DNA from: Rhizobium oryzicola
GTDB taxonomy: Bacteria; Pseudomonadota; Alphaproteobacteria; Rhizobiales; Rhizobiaceae
Reading direction: 5' to 3'
DNA length: 64,000 nucleotides
NCBI RefSeq assembly: GCF_030504645.1
Contig: NZ_JAUKWQ010000004.1
Span: forward strand, 1-64,000
Made by a program: the position numbers and the translations under genes
Notes under the pieces: model-generated
Database searches by the model: none
What the model was told of the DNA's origin: nothing
Seen by the model: only the letters and a program-made list of their open reading frames with translations
Shown: positions 1 through 8,096 of the stretch, one piece after another
How positions within the stretch are numbered: the first letter of the stretch is position 1
Layout: every line of letters starts with the position of its first letter

Positions 1-81
1 TCCGTTCCCCACCGCCGGAAGAGGATGGCCGTCCTCTCCGGCGCTTCTTATCTCACCAAGAAGCATGGAAATCATAAGACA

Positions 82-110
82 AGCATTTCCGGCAAACTCG
101 GGATCATTCT
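82..110 (+). repeat. Dispersed short repeat, copy 1
   Basis: The segment reads AGCATTTCCGGCAAACTCGG followed by GATCATTCT. A near-identical inverted copy lies at 411-442 and a direct copy at 38003-38035. Short AT/GC-mixed repeats beginning CTAGAGCA are common between genes in rhizobial genomes, from memory. I see no coding function. Confidence 0.6.
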
Positions 111-214
111 GACGGAGCGATTTTGTGACGAGATCAAGCCGAGACACTAAGGGCATATCCCTTGATAAGGTCGAGCGGCTCGGCGCCGATATCGGTGCAA
201 AAGCGCCCGTCCCA

Positions 215-258
215 CCGATCGCCCCGCTTCGCTTTCGCGAAGCGACAAAGGCGATCGG
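215..258. repeat. Nested palindrome (cruciform-like)
   Basis: Outer arms CCGATCGCC (215-223) and GGCGATCGG (250-258) are perfect complements. They enclose a second perfect stem, CGCTTCGC (225-232) and GCGAAGCG (237-244), with loop TTTC. A further stem follows at 268-296 (CCGTTTGC with GCAAACGG, inner CTTT/AAAG), and another at 347-362 (CGATGC, loop AGGA, GCATCG). The stacked palindromes resemble rhizobial intergenic mosaic elements (RIME-like); the family assignment is inferred. Confidence 0.6.
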
Positions 259-410
259 CTGGTATGTCCGTTTGCGCCTTTGCCAAAGGCAAACGGCGCG
301 GCGGGGTTTCCGATTGGCGGACACCAGATGGCGAACCGGTCTCGCCCGATGCAGGAGCATCGAATTTCACCCGTTTCACCAACGGATCGTACGCGCCAAT
401 CGAGAAACAG

Positions 411-442
411 AACTGACCCGGAGTTTGCAGGAAATGCTCTAG
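411..442 (-). repeat. Dispersed short repeat, copy 2 (inverted)
   Basis: On the minus strand this reads CTAGAGCATTTCCTGCAAAC followed by TCCGGGTCAGTT, an inverted near-copy of 82-110. The two inverted copies bracket about 300 bp of nested palindromes, so 82-442 may be one element. The rest of 1-570 shows no gene I can support on either strand; the open frames there have no recognisable protein. Confidence 0.55.
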
Positions 443-570
443 GGAGCAACCTGTTCCGCTGGCGGTAAAGTTGACCAGCCAATCAATAATCGCTTCGGTT
501 CGATGAAAAGGCCATAGCCGATCGGCAGCTTTTCCACTGCTTGCCAGGATTCAACCTGCCGAGGCCATAT

Positions 571-1368
571 TCAGATCCCGGCGATGCGTCGGAGGTCCTC
601 AATGGCGCCCGGAGCTGCCGCCAGAACCGGCGCACCCTTGACCAAGGATTCACCACGCGCCGGGAATGCATGTGACCAACCGCCCGCCTCGTTCACCAGG
701 CAGTAGCCGGCAAGGCAATCCCAGGCATGCATATACGGTTCGTAGTAGCCAACCAGTCGACCAGCCGCGACATAGGCCAGCATCAGCGCACCGGAGCCGT
801 TACGAATGAAATTGCCGCCCGCTTCCAGCAGTCGCTCCACAATGCCTGCGACGAAGGCGGGGGTAACGTGGTTGTTCGCACCGATGCCGGTGACGGCGTT
901 GCGGATGTTGCGGGAAGGATCGAGCGTCAGTTTGCGGTCGTTCAAGGTCGCCCCCAATCCATCGGCTGCCGCATAAAGTTCGTCATGGCAGGGGGCGTAG
1001 ATGACGCCGACCACGGGGCGATCTTCCTTCAGAAGCGCAATCGATATGCACCAGTTGGGCATGCCGTTGACGAATGGGCTCGTGCCATCGATCGGATCGA
1101 CCACCCAGGTAAAGCCCGAGGTTCCGGCCTCCAGCCCGTATTCCTCACCCAGCACGCCATCGGTCGGGAAGGCCTCGGCAAAGCGCTGGCGGATCAATTG
1201 CTCCACCTCGCGGTCGGCGATGGAAACGACATCTTGTAGGTCTCGTTTCGTTTCGATCACCAACGTTTCGCGCTGCTGGAAATAGTGAAAGGCAAGTGCT
1301 CCGGCCTCGCGCGCAACTGTCTTGGCCAGGGCGAAACGGGTTTCCACGGAGGTGGCGGGAACGGTCAT
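571..1368 (-). CDS. Inositol monophosphatase-family phosphatase
   Basis: The 265-residue protein belongs to the Mg2+-dependent, Li+-sensitive phosphatase superfamily (inositol-1-phosphatase, histidinol-phosphatase, sugar-phosphatase types). Metal-site motifs are visible: GEEYG at 74-78, DPIDGT at 91-96, and WD with a following AG near 216-221. Length is normal for the family and no signal peptide is seen, so it acts in the cytoplasm. The ATG is preceded by AAGGA. It is the last gene of the unit binding protein - permease - ATPase - phosphatase, about 30 bp after the ATPase. The context suggests that it dephosphorylates the imported compound, perhaps a sugar phosphate. The exact substrate cannot be read from sequence; a histidinol-phosphatase-like role is possible but less likely here. 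Confidence 0.88.
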   Translation of the reverse strand: MTVPATSVETRFALAKTVAREAGALAFHYFQQRETLVIETKRDLQDVVSIADREVEQLIRQRFAEAFPTDGVLGEEYGLEAGTSGFTWVVDPIDGTSPFVNGMPNWCISIALLKEDRPVVGVIYAPCHDELYAAADGLGATLNDRKLTLDPSRNIRNAVTGIGANNHVTPAFVAGIVERLLEAGGNFIRNGSGALMLAYVAAGRLVGYYEPYMHAWDCLAGYCLVNEAGGWSHAFPARGESLVKGAPVLAAAPGAIEDLRRIAGI

Positions 1369-1397
1369 GAAAAGATCCTTACGATGATGAGACAGAT

Positions 1398-2462
1398 TCA
1401 GGCGCCGATAAGGGCGATACCCTGACTGCTGAGGTGGATGCTGACTGCGCTGGAGGGTGGAAGCGGGTTTTCAACGACAGGCCCGACAACGAAAAGATTG
1501 CTGCCTCCGGTCTCGACTTCATATTCCACATGGTCCCCCAGATAGGCTGAATGGACAATTCGACCGCTGAAACCTGTCGCATTCGCTGATGGCTCCAGGC
1601 GAATGGCACTCGGTCGGACGGCGATTTGTGCCGGCCCGGTTCTTTCTGCAACGGTCGGAACACGATGCGACACGCCGTTGATGTCGACCACCGTCGAGTC
1701 ATTCTCGATCGCCACGATGGTGCAATCGAGCACGTTCGCTTCGCCCATGAAATCGGCGATGAAGGCGGAGGCCGGTCGCTCATAGAGTTCGCGTGGGCTT
1801 CCCTTCTGGGCAATACGGCCGCCTTGCATGACGATGATCTGATCTGACACGGCCAGTGCTTCGTCCTGATCATGCGTCACGTAGACGGCGGTGAAGCCCA
1901 GTCGCTGCTGCAGTTCACGGATTTCGGTGCGCACACGACGGCGCAGGCGAGCATCGAGGTTTGACAGGGGCTCGTCCAGAAGCAGGACCTGCGGCTCCAG
2001 CACCAGAGCGCGTGCGACCGCGACGCGCTGCTGCTGGCCGCCCGAAAGCTCGGCGGGCAGGCGATGGCCCATGCCGGCCAGTCCCACGAGCTTTAAAGCT
2101 TCCTCAGCGCGTTCGCGTGCTTCGCGGTTCTTGATGCCGGATGATTCCAGGCCATAGGCCACGTTTTGCAGGGAGGTCATGTGCGGGAAAAGCGCATAGC
2201 TCTGGAAGACCATGGAGACGTCCCGCTCATTGGCGGGCAGCATGGTCACGTCCTTGCCGCCGATCAGGATGCGGCCTCCCGTCGGATGCTCCAGCCCCGC
2301 CAGCATGCGCAGAGTTGTCGTCTTGCCGCAACCGGACGGGCCGAGCAGTGTGACCAGCGTGCCTGGCTCGATGGTGAGCGACAGGTCTGGAATGGCGGTA
2401 AAGGCACCGAAGGTCTTGCTCACATTCTGGAACACGACGGAACCGGGCGCGGTCTTGATCAT
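1398..2462 (-). CDS. ABC importer ATPase, FbpC/AfuC-PotA type
   Basis: This 354-residue nucleotide-binding subunit drives import by the fused permease encoded just upstream. Walker A GPSGCGKT is at 41-48, the signature LSGGQ at 139-143, Walker B VLLLDEP at 159-165, and the switch His in VTHDQDEA. A C-terminal TOBE-like region of about 110 residues follows. The ATG overlaps the permease stop by four bases (ATGA), indicating translational coupling. The family serves ferric iron, polyamine, thiamine and sugar-phosphate importers. The neighbouring binding protein and phosphatase make a phosphorylated sugar the preferred guess. Confidence 0.9.
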   Translation of the reverse strand: MIKTAPGSVVFQNVSKTFGAFTAIPDLSLTIEPGTLVTLLGPSGCGKTTTLRMLAGLEHPTGGRILIGGKDVTMLPANERDVSMVFQSYALFPHMTSLQNVAYGLESSGIKNREARERAEEALKLVGLAGMGHRLPAELSGGQQQRVAVARALVLEPQVLLLDEPLSNLDARLRRRVRTEIRELQQRLGFTAVYVTHDQDEALAVSDQIIVMQGGRIAQKGSPRELYERPASAFIADFMGEANVLDCTIVAIENDSTVVDINGVSHRVPTVAERTGPAQIAVRPSAIRLEPSANATGFSGRIVHSAYLGDHVEYEVETGGSNLFVVGPVVENPLPPSSAVSIHLSSQGIALIGA

Positions 2463-4699
2463 GCCGCTTTCTCCTTGATGACGGCGGCGGGTGCGGCTGC
2501 AGCCCTGCCTGGAATATTGACACGGTTTTCACGACGGAGCCGACGTTGCCCCACCAGCAGTTGGAAGCCGCTGATGATGACCGTCATGACGACAATGAGG
2601 GCCGATGAGTAGGCGATAGCCACGCCATACTCTCCATTTTCCACCAAGCCGACGATGAAGGCGGTGGACATGTTATACTGAGCGCTGACCAGGAATATGA
2701 CAGCGCTGATGGACGTGATGGCCCTCACGAAGGAATAGACGAGGGCCGCCGTGATAGCCGGGCGAAGCAGCGGCAGGGTGACCTTGCGAATGGTCCTGAA
2801 GCTGTTGGCGCCGAGGGTGAGCGAGGCCTCGTCCAGGCTCTTGTCCAGCTGGCTCATGGCAGCAACGCCGCCGCGCACGCCAACCGGCATGTTGCGGAAG
2901 ACGAAGCAGGCGACGAGGATCAGTGCCGTACCTGTCATTTCGATGGGCGGCAGGTTGAAGGCCATGATGTAGCTGATGCCGATGACCGTGCCGGGGATGG
3001 CAAAGCTCATCATCAGGGCAAATTCGAACAGACCACGCCCGACGAACTTCTGGCGAACGATCAGATAGGCCGTCAGCAGGCCGACGATGGCTGTCAGGGG
3101 CGCGGAGATGAGCGAGATCTCCATGGTGGTCCAGAAGGAGTTCCAGGCCACGCCCGTCCAGGCAATGCTGCCGCTTTCGCGCCAACCGATGGAGAAGGCC
3201 TTTATGTAGTGCTGCAGCGTCAGGCTGTTGTCGAGGCCCCAGGTTTTCACGAAGCCGCCGAAGAAGATCATGCCGTAGACGATGATGGTAAAGGCAATCC
3301 AGGGCAGGACCACCGCATGCACGCCGACCGAAAGGGGGCGGGGAAGGGAGATATGCGCGCCGGAATCGCCCTTGCCGGTCACGGTCGCGTAGCTCTTGCC
3401 CGAAAGCCAGAGGCGCTGTGCCAGGAAGGCCGACATGGTGAAGAAGAGCAGGATGATGGCCAGCACGGCGGCTCTGGAGGGATCATTCTGCGATCCGACG
3501 ACGGCGAAGAAGATTTCCGTCGACAGCACGCCGTGGCTGCCGCCCAGCACCATCGGGTTGCCGAAATCCGCCATGCTTTCGATGAAGCCGATGAGGAAGG
3601 CGTTTGCAAGGCCAGGCTTCATCAGCGGTAGCGATACCTTCCAGAAGGTGCGCAGGCGGTTGGCCCGCAGGGTCAGTGATGCCTCTTCCATGGAAGGGCT
3701 GACACCTTCGACCACGCCGATCAGCACCAGGAAGGAGATCGGTGTGAAAGACAGGACCTGCGCGATCCAGATGCCGGTCAGGCCATAGAGCCAGCGACCC
3801 GGTTCGATGCCAAACAGCCAGGAGAGCGCTTCGGTGACCACGCCAGACCGGCCAAACAGCAGGGTCAGCGCAAGGCCCACCACGAAGGGTGGCGTAATGA
3901 TCGGCAGGATCGTCAGGATGCGCAGAAGCGGCTTGAAGGGAAAGCGGGTTCGCGTTGCAACGAGCGCAAAGCACAGGCCGATCGCGGTTGCGCCGGTTGC
4001 CGTCATGATGGCAAGGAAGAAGGTGCGCCAGGCAACGCCGCAACGGTTGCCGCCGATTACGCAATCGAGGCTCCAGATGGAGGGGTCCTGAATGTTGCGG
4101 ATGAAACCGTCCGGATCGAATGATCCGTCCACGGCCTGGAAGGCTGCCACCAGCATGCTGATGACGGGATAGAAGACGAAGATCACCACCAGGAAGATCA
4201 GGAGACTGATGGCGCTGACGACGAAGGCATCGCCCCTCATCACGCCGCGATCGGCAAGCCCGAAGGAAAACAGCAGCACGAACAGGATGGCCGTCAGTGT
4301 TGCACCCGCGCCCATGGATGATTGGCCGGCGGAAAGCGGGCCGAACAATGCTTCAGTCCAGGCCCAGGTCCACCCATTGAAGGTGATCGCCAGACCTTGC
4401 ACCGCGAGAAAGATCAGGCCGAAGGCGCCGCAGGCGGCGAGGACCGCACCTCTGCGTTCAGGCTGACGGATCAGTCGCGCGGCGGTGGCAACGCCGAAAG
4501 TGACGATGAGTGGAGTGAGCCACCATTTTGCATGGAGCCCGATTTCCACAACGGCCGGGGCCGAAGTTTGATCCAGGGGGAAGCCCGATAGCCAGCCGAG
4601 GCTGAAGAAGCCGGCTTCGAGGCGATACCATGGCAGGCAGACAAGCGCGACGAAGCCGGCCAGCAGGACATAGTCCAGCCGGCGGATGCTGTTGGTCAT
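2459..4699 (-). CDS. Fused ABC permease, FbpB/AfuB type
   Basis: One polypeptide of about 746 residues carries both inner-membrane permease domains. Two EAA-type coupling loops are visible (EEASLTLRAN... and DEASLTLGAN..., each followed by a xLPLL/LPLM motif), one in each half. An extra N-terminal hydrophobic region of roughly 180 residues brings the length well above the roughly 500-550 residues of FbpB and close to AfuB-like proteins. I start at the ATG at 4699, preceded by GGATGGAAAC, rather than an in-frame TTG twelve bases upstream. It sits between the binding protein and the ATPase in the same direction. The transported compound is inferred from context only. Confidence 0.88.
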   Translation of the reverse strand: MTNSIRRLDYVLLAGFVALVCLPWYRLEAGFFSLGWLSGFPLDQTSAPAVVEIGLHAKWWLTPLIVTFGVATAARLIRQPERRGAVLAACGAFGLIFLAVQGLAITFNGWTWAWTEALFGPLSAGQSSMGAGATLTAILFVLLFSFGLADRGVMRGDAFVVSAISLLIFLVVIFVFYPVISMLVAAFQAVDGSFDPDGFIRNIQDPSIWSLDCVIGGNRCGVAWRTFFLAIMTATGATAIGLCFALVATRTRFPFKPLLRILTILPIITPPFVVGLALTLLFGRSGVVTEALSWLFGIEPGRWLYGLTGIWIAQVLSFTPISFLVLIGVVEGVSPSMEEASLTLRANRLRTFWKVSLPLMKPGLANAFLIGFIESMADFGNPMVLGGSHGVLSTEIFFAVVGSQNDPSRAAVLAIILLFFTMSAFLAQRLWLSGKSYATVTGKGDSGAHISLPRPLSVGVHAVVLPWIAFTIIVYGMIFFGGFVKTWGLDNSLTLQHYIKAFSIGWRESGSIAWTGVAWNSFWTTMEISLISAPLTAIVGLLTAYLIVRQKFVGRGLFEFALMMSFAIPGTVIGISYIMAFNLPPIEMTGTALILVACFVFRNMPVGVRGGVAAMSQLDKSLDEASLTLGANSFRTIRKVTLPLLRPAITAALVYSFVRAITSISAVIFLVSAQYNMSTAFIVGLVENGEYGVAIAYSSALIVVMTVIISGFQLLVGQRRLRRENRVNIPGRAAAAPAAVIKEKAA

Positions 4700-4768
4700 G
4701 TTTCCATCCAATCCGAGATGATCAACCGACCGGCGCCGAATGGATCCGGCGCCGCGGAATTATAGCGA

Positions 4769-5797
4769 TCAGTTGGCCTTTGCGCCGATTTCCTTGTCCC
4801 AGCGGCTCAGCAATGCTTTGCGCTTTTCCGGGCTGCCGTAGGTCTTGAAATCGTAATCGATCAACTTGATGGCCTCAAAGCGTGGGGCTTCCTTCGGAAT
4901 CTCCGCCTTCTTGTTTGAGGGAAGCTGGAAGGACTTGCCCTCCTTCATGTGCGATTGCGCTTCTGCACTCAGTGCCCAGTCATACCATTTCTTGGCATTG
5001 TCCAGGTTCTTGGCACCCTTGACGATCGACATGGAGCCGATTTCATAGCCTGTGCCTTCGCAGGGCGCGACGGTCTTGATCGGGAAACCTTCCACGGTCT
5101 GTGCGACCGCATCATGCATGAAGACGATACCGATCGTCGCTTCGCCGCGGGCCGCAGCCTTCACTGGGGCGGAACCGGATTTGGTGTACTGGGAAATATT
5201 GGCGTTCAGCTTGCCGAGATAGTCGAAGGCCTTGTCCTCTCCCATGATCTGCACCAGCGTGGCCAGTGTGTTGTAGGCCGTGCCGGATGAGTTGGGATTG
5301 GCGATCTGGATTTCACCCTTGTAGGAGGGATCGGTCAGATCCGCCCAGCACTTCGGCTCCTTAAGGTTCTTCTTGGCAAGCACGTCGCTGTTATAGCCCC
5401 AGCCCAGCGCGCCAGCGTAGACGCCCACGGTTCTGAAGCCGCTGCTTTCAGCCTGCTTTTGCGCCCAGTCCTGCAACTGGTCGAAGAGCGGCGACTTGTA
5501 CTCCTGCGTCAGCCCTTCCGCCGCCGCCTGCATGTGCGGGTCGCCCGTTCCGGCCCACCACAAATCAGTCTTCGGGTTGCGGGCTTCGGCGCGGATCTTG
5601 GCATAGGTTTCACCGGCAGACAGACGAACCATGCTCACCTTGATGTCGGTTTGCTTTTCGAAGGCGCCCTTCATGACGTCACAGACTTCAGGGTCAGCCG
5701 AGCATATGATGTTCAGTTCACCCGCGGCATGCGCCTCGATCGCAAAAAGAGACGTACCCGCGGCAAGGCACAGCGCGGCCAATTGATGTAACTTCAT
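4769..5797 (-). CDS. Periplasmic binding protein, AfuA-like (ferric-type fold, probably sugar phosphate)
   Basis: The 342-residue lipid-free binding protein has an N-terminal signal peptide with cleavage near AHA-AGELN (residues 22-26). The fold is that of FbpA-type (class II) ferric-binding proteins. Iron-binding FbpA proteins have two adjacent tyrosines after a GE-A motif. Here the matching stretch is RGEATIGIVFMHDAV, with His228-Asp229 and no tyrosine pair. Glu252 lies 23 residues after Asp229. From memory, AfuA of Actinobacillus uses His205, Asp206 and Glu229, with the same spacing, to bind hexose phosphates. I therefore infer a sugar-phosphate importer, which also explains the phosphatase in the operon. 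The promoter region faces the divergent LacI gene. Confidence 0.8.
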   Translation of the reverse strand: MKLHQLAALCLAAGTSLFAIEAHAAGELNIICSADPEVCDVMKGAFEKQTDIKVSMVRLSAGETYAKIRAEARNPKTDLWWAGTGDPHMQAAAEGLTQEYKSPLFDQLQDWAQKQAESSGFRTVGVYAGALGWGYNSDVLAKKNLKEPKCWADLTDPSYKGEIQIANPNSSGTAYNTLATLVQIMGEDKAFDYLGKLNANISQYTKSGSAPVKAAARGEATIGIVFMHDAVAQTVEGFPIKTVAPCEGTGYEIGSMSIVKGAKNLDNAKKWYDWALSAEAQSHMKEGKSFQLPSNKKAEIPKEAPRFEAIKLIDYDFKTYGSPEKRKALLSRWDKEIGAKAN

Positions 5798-5832
5798 TGT
5801 CTTCCTCCCAAATCGACGGCCTCCATACCGTC

Positions 5833-5846
5833 ACGCTTGCAAGCGT
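5833..5846. promoter_or_regulatory. Perfect 14-bp palindrome, candidate LacI-family operator
   Basis: ACGCTTGCAAGCGT is its own reverse complement. It lies 36 bp upstream of the binding-protein start, between that gene and the divergent LacI-type regulator. Size and position fit a LacI/GalR operator; which regulator binds it is inferred. Confidence 0.6.
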
Positions 5847-5924
5847 GTGCAAAGACTGCCTGTGCCTTTTTGCCAAGTCAAGACCAATACGAACGGATCT
5901 CGGTCGATTCGCCCTTTATGTTGA

Positions 5925-5938
5925 TGCACTCTTGTGCA
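5925..5938. promoter_or_regulatory. Second inverted repeat in the divergent promoter region
   Basis: TGCAC-TCTT-GTGCA forms 5-bp arms around a 4-bp centre, about 36 bp upstream of the LacI-type gene's GTG. It could be a second operator or part of the regulator's own control. Weaker than the palindrome at 5833. Confidence 0.35.
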
Positions 5939-5973
5939 CATATGACCATCAAGGAATCGAGTGGGAGGAAGGC

Positions 5974-6984
5974 GTGGCGTCAAAGCCATCCGTCAGTGCG
6001 CATGATGTGGCCGAACGTGCTGGTGTTTCGCGCTCGGCTGTGTCCAGAACATTTACGCCCGGCGCCAGCGTGGCTCCTGAAACGCGCGAGCGTGTGCTCA
6101 AAGCTGCGGATGAGTTGGGCTATCACGTCAATCATCTGGCCCGCGGCCTGATGCGGCGGGAGAGTGGCATTGTCTGCCTGATCGTCTCTGATGCCGCGAC
6201 TCCCTATCGCTCCGCCCTGCTACGGGAATTGACGATCCACCTGCAGAATGCCGGCAAGGTCGTGATGCTGATCAACACCGACCGTTCCGACGACAGCGTC
6301 GGCCAGGCGCTTCGCCAGGCCATTCGCTATCAGGCGGATGCATCGATCATCCTGTCTGGCCTGCCGGATAAATCGATCACCCAGCTTTGCCTCAAGAACG
6401 GCCAGCGCCTTGTCCTCATTAACCGCGACGATGACCAGCCGGGACCACTCAAGATCAACCTGAATGATGAAGAGGCCAGCAGTCGCATCGCGCTCGCCTT
6501 TGAACGGGCCGGGTGCCGGCACGTTGCTTTCGCAAATTCCGATGCCCGAACGCCGAGCCTCATGGCGCGTGAACGGGGCTTTTCGAAGGCTGCGGAGGCC
6601 TTGGGGCTGGAGGTCACGGTCGAGCGGTACGGCTGGACCGGTTATGAGGCAGGCAAGGTGCTGGCGCATCGCCTCTTAACGCGCAAGATCCGACCGGAAG
6701 CCGTCTTCTGTGCCACCGATCTCCTGGCCTGCGGTTTCATGGATGCCGCCCGCCACGAATTTGGTCTGTCCATCCCCGGTCAACTTTGTGTTGCCGGGTT
6801 TGATGATATCGAGCAGGCGGGCTGGGAATCTTATCAGCTCACCACCTTCGCGCAGCCCCTCGCCAGCATCGCGGAGGCAGCCGTTTCCTGGCTTTGCTCC
6901 GCTCCGGAAGAGACGGCTATGTCAGTTCCGTCCGTGCTCATCGAACCGCAGTTGATCTGGCGGAAGTCTGTCAGAGGCGGCTAG
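5974..6984 (+). CDS. LacI/GalR-family transcriptional regulator
   Basis: The 336-residue protein has an N-terminal helix-turn-helix (SAHDVAERAGVSRSAVSRTF) with the hinge-like LGYHVNHLARGL, then a periplasmic-binding-protein-like sensor domain with CATDLLACGF and GFDDIE motifs. I choose the GTG at 5974 because GGGAGGAAGGC stands directly before it and the HTH begins nine residues later. An upstream in-frame start would add 59 unlikely residues across the divergent promoter. It probably represses the importer-phosphatase operon on the other strand and responds to the imported compound or a derivative. Ligand unknown. Confidence 0.88.
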   Translation: MASKPSVSAHDVAERAGVSRSAVSRTFTPGASVAPETRERVLKAADELGYHVNHLARGLMRRESGIVCLIVSDAATPYRSALLRELTIHLQNAGKVVMLINTDRSDDSVGQALRQAIRYQADASIILSGLPDKSITQLCLKNGQRLVLINRDDDQPGPLKINLNDEEASSRIALAFERAGCRHVAFANSDARTPSLMARERGFSKAAEALGLEVTVERYGWTGYEAGKVLAHRLLTRKIRPEAVFCATDLLACGFMDAARHEFGLSIPGQLCVAGFDDIEQAGWESYQLTTFAQPLASIAEAAVSWLCSAPEETAMSVPSVLIEPQLIWRKSVRGG

Positions 6985-7123
6985 CCAGAGGACTGGCACC
7001 CTTGGAGGCACGCGCGTACGATCCTCTTTATCGTGCGCAAACGACGAATTTCCTTTCTCTTGCCTCGATCTCTGTTACTCACCAACAGACATCTAATCTC
7101 TTCAAAACAAGGCCTGCGATCAC

Positions 7124-8026
7124 GTGAAAAGCGAGCTTGCTCATGCCGAACTTATTGCCGTTTTGACTGCGGTTACCTCTGATGCCCCGCGCGTGATGAC
7201 CGTCAGAGCGGGAGAAGCCCTGCCCTCCGGTCCACTTGAAGTGGGACACCGCAGTCTGCAATCGGGACTAAGGACCTGGGTGCACGAACAAACCGGGCAT
7301 CCGGTCGGTTATCTCGAACAGCTCTACACCTTTGCCGATAGCGATCGCGCGCCACAGGGAACGGCTACACGGACGATCTCGATCAGCTATCTCGGGCTTG
7401 TTCGGGAGCAGGCTGCGCCTGGGGCCGGTGTACCCGGCTGGCATGGCTGGTACGAATATTTTCCCTGGGAAGACCATCGCGAAGGGCGCCCAAAAGCTCT
7501 TGCTGCCATAGAGGAAGGTCTTGCCGCCTGGGCGGGCAGCGACAGATCGAGAAGCGAGCATCGGCATCGGCGAATTGCCTTTACTTTCGGCATCGACAAA
7601 GCCCCCTGGAACGAGGATCTGGTTCTTCAGCGTTACGAACTGCTGTTCGAGGCCGGCCTTGTCGTTGAAGCCGGTGCCTCGTCTGCACCGGAGAGCGGCC
7701 GCGCGATGTTTGCCGACCACCGACGCATCCTGGCGACCGCGATCGCGAGGCTCCGAAGCAAAATCAAATACCGGCCCGTCGTCTTCGAATTGATGCCGGA
7801 AAACTTCACCTTGCTGCAGCTGCAGCGCACAGTGGAAGCCTTGGCCGGGCTCAAATTGCATAAGCCAAACTTCCGGCGGTTGATCGACCAGCAGGAACTG
7901 ATCGAGGAGACTGGTGAGCTTTCTAACGAGGCTGGTGGCCGCCCGGCCAAGCTATTCCGTTATCGCCGCGCCATCCTGGATGAACACGCCATTTCCAGTT
8001 CAAGGCTGCCCCTGTCGCGCAATTGA
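7124..8026 (+). CDS. nadQ: NadQ, Nudix-related regulator of NAD biosynthesis
   Basis: The 300-residue protein matches the COG4111 type: a degenerate Nudix-like N-terminal domain (about residues 1-170) and a C-terminal winged-helix region (about 190-280, with LQLQRTVEALAG and NFRRLIDQQ). It lacks a complete catalytic Nudix box, as expected for a ligand sensor rather than a hydrolase. Alphaproteobacterial members of this family have been proposed (NadQ, by comparative genomics) to repress nadABC. The start is a GTG with only a weak AAGG upstream. An internal ATG is possible but would cut a conserved-looking strand. It sits 70 bp before nadA, and two inverted repeats occupy that gap. Confidence 0.85.
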   Translation: MKSELAHAELIAVLTAVTSDAPRVMTVRAGEALPSGPLEVGHRSLQSGLRTWVHEQTGHPVGYLEQLYTFADSDRAPQGTATRTISISYLGLVREQAAPGAGVPGWHGWYEYFPWEDHREGRPKALAAIEEGLAAWAGSDRSRSEHRHRRIAFTFGIDKAPWNEDLVLQRYELLFEAGLVVEAGASSAPESGRAMFADHRRILATAIARLRSKIKYRPVVFELMPENFTLLQLQRTVEALAGLKLHKPNFRRLIDQQELIEETGELSNEAGGRPAKLFRYRRAILDEHAISSSRLPLSRN

Positions 8027-8027
8027 C

Positions 8028-8048
8028 ATATACTCGAATCGAGAATAT
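8028..8048. promoter_or_regulatory. Candidate NadQ operator 1
   Basis: ATATACTCGA and TCGAGAATAT form 10-bp arms with a single mismatch around one central base. The repeat starts two bases after the nadQ stop codon. It shares the core TACTC/GAG with the second site. Position and similarity suggest an operator for the nadABC promoter. Confidence 0.7.
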
Positions 8049-8062
8049 CTATGCGTCCGCAA

Positions 8063-8081
8063 TATACTCATGACGAGTATA
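8063..8081. promoter_or_regulatory. Candidate NadQ operator 2
   Basis: TATACTC-ATGAC-GAGTATA is a perfect 7-bp inverted repeat with a 5-bp spacer. It ends just before the ribosome-binding site (TTGGAGG) of nadA. Together with 8028-8048 it forms a two-site arrangement with centres about 34 bp apart, roughly three helical turns. Confidence 0.75.
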
Positions 8082-8096
8082 AGTTGGAGGCAATGA

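Noticed and set aside
215..362. CRISPR array
   Set aside because: The repeated units are different palindromes without regular spacing or spacers, and no cas gene is present.
1..570. Small proteins in overlapping frames on both strands
   Set aside because: All are short, mutually overlapping and arginine-rich, in palindrome-rich DNA; no ribosome-binding site with a recognisable product.
4769..5797. Ferric-iron binding protein
   Set aside because: The tyrosine pair needed for Fe(III) is replaced by His-Asp, and a phosphatase completes the operon.
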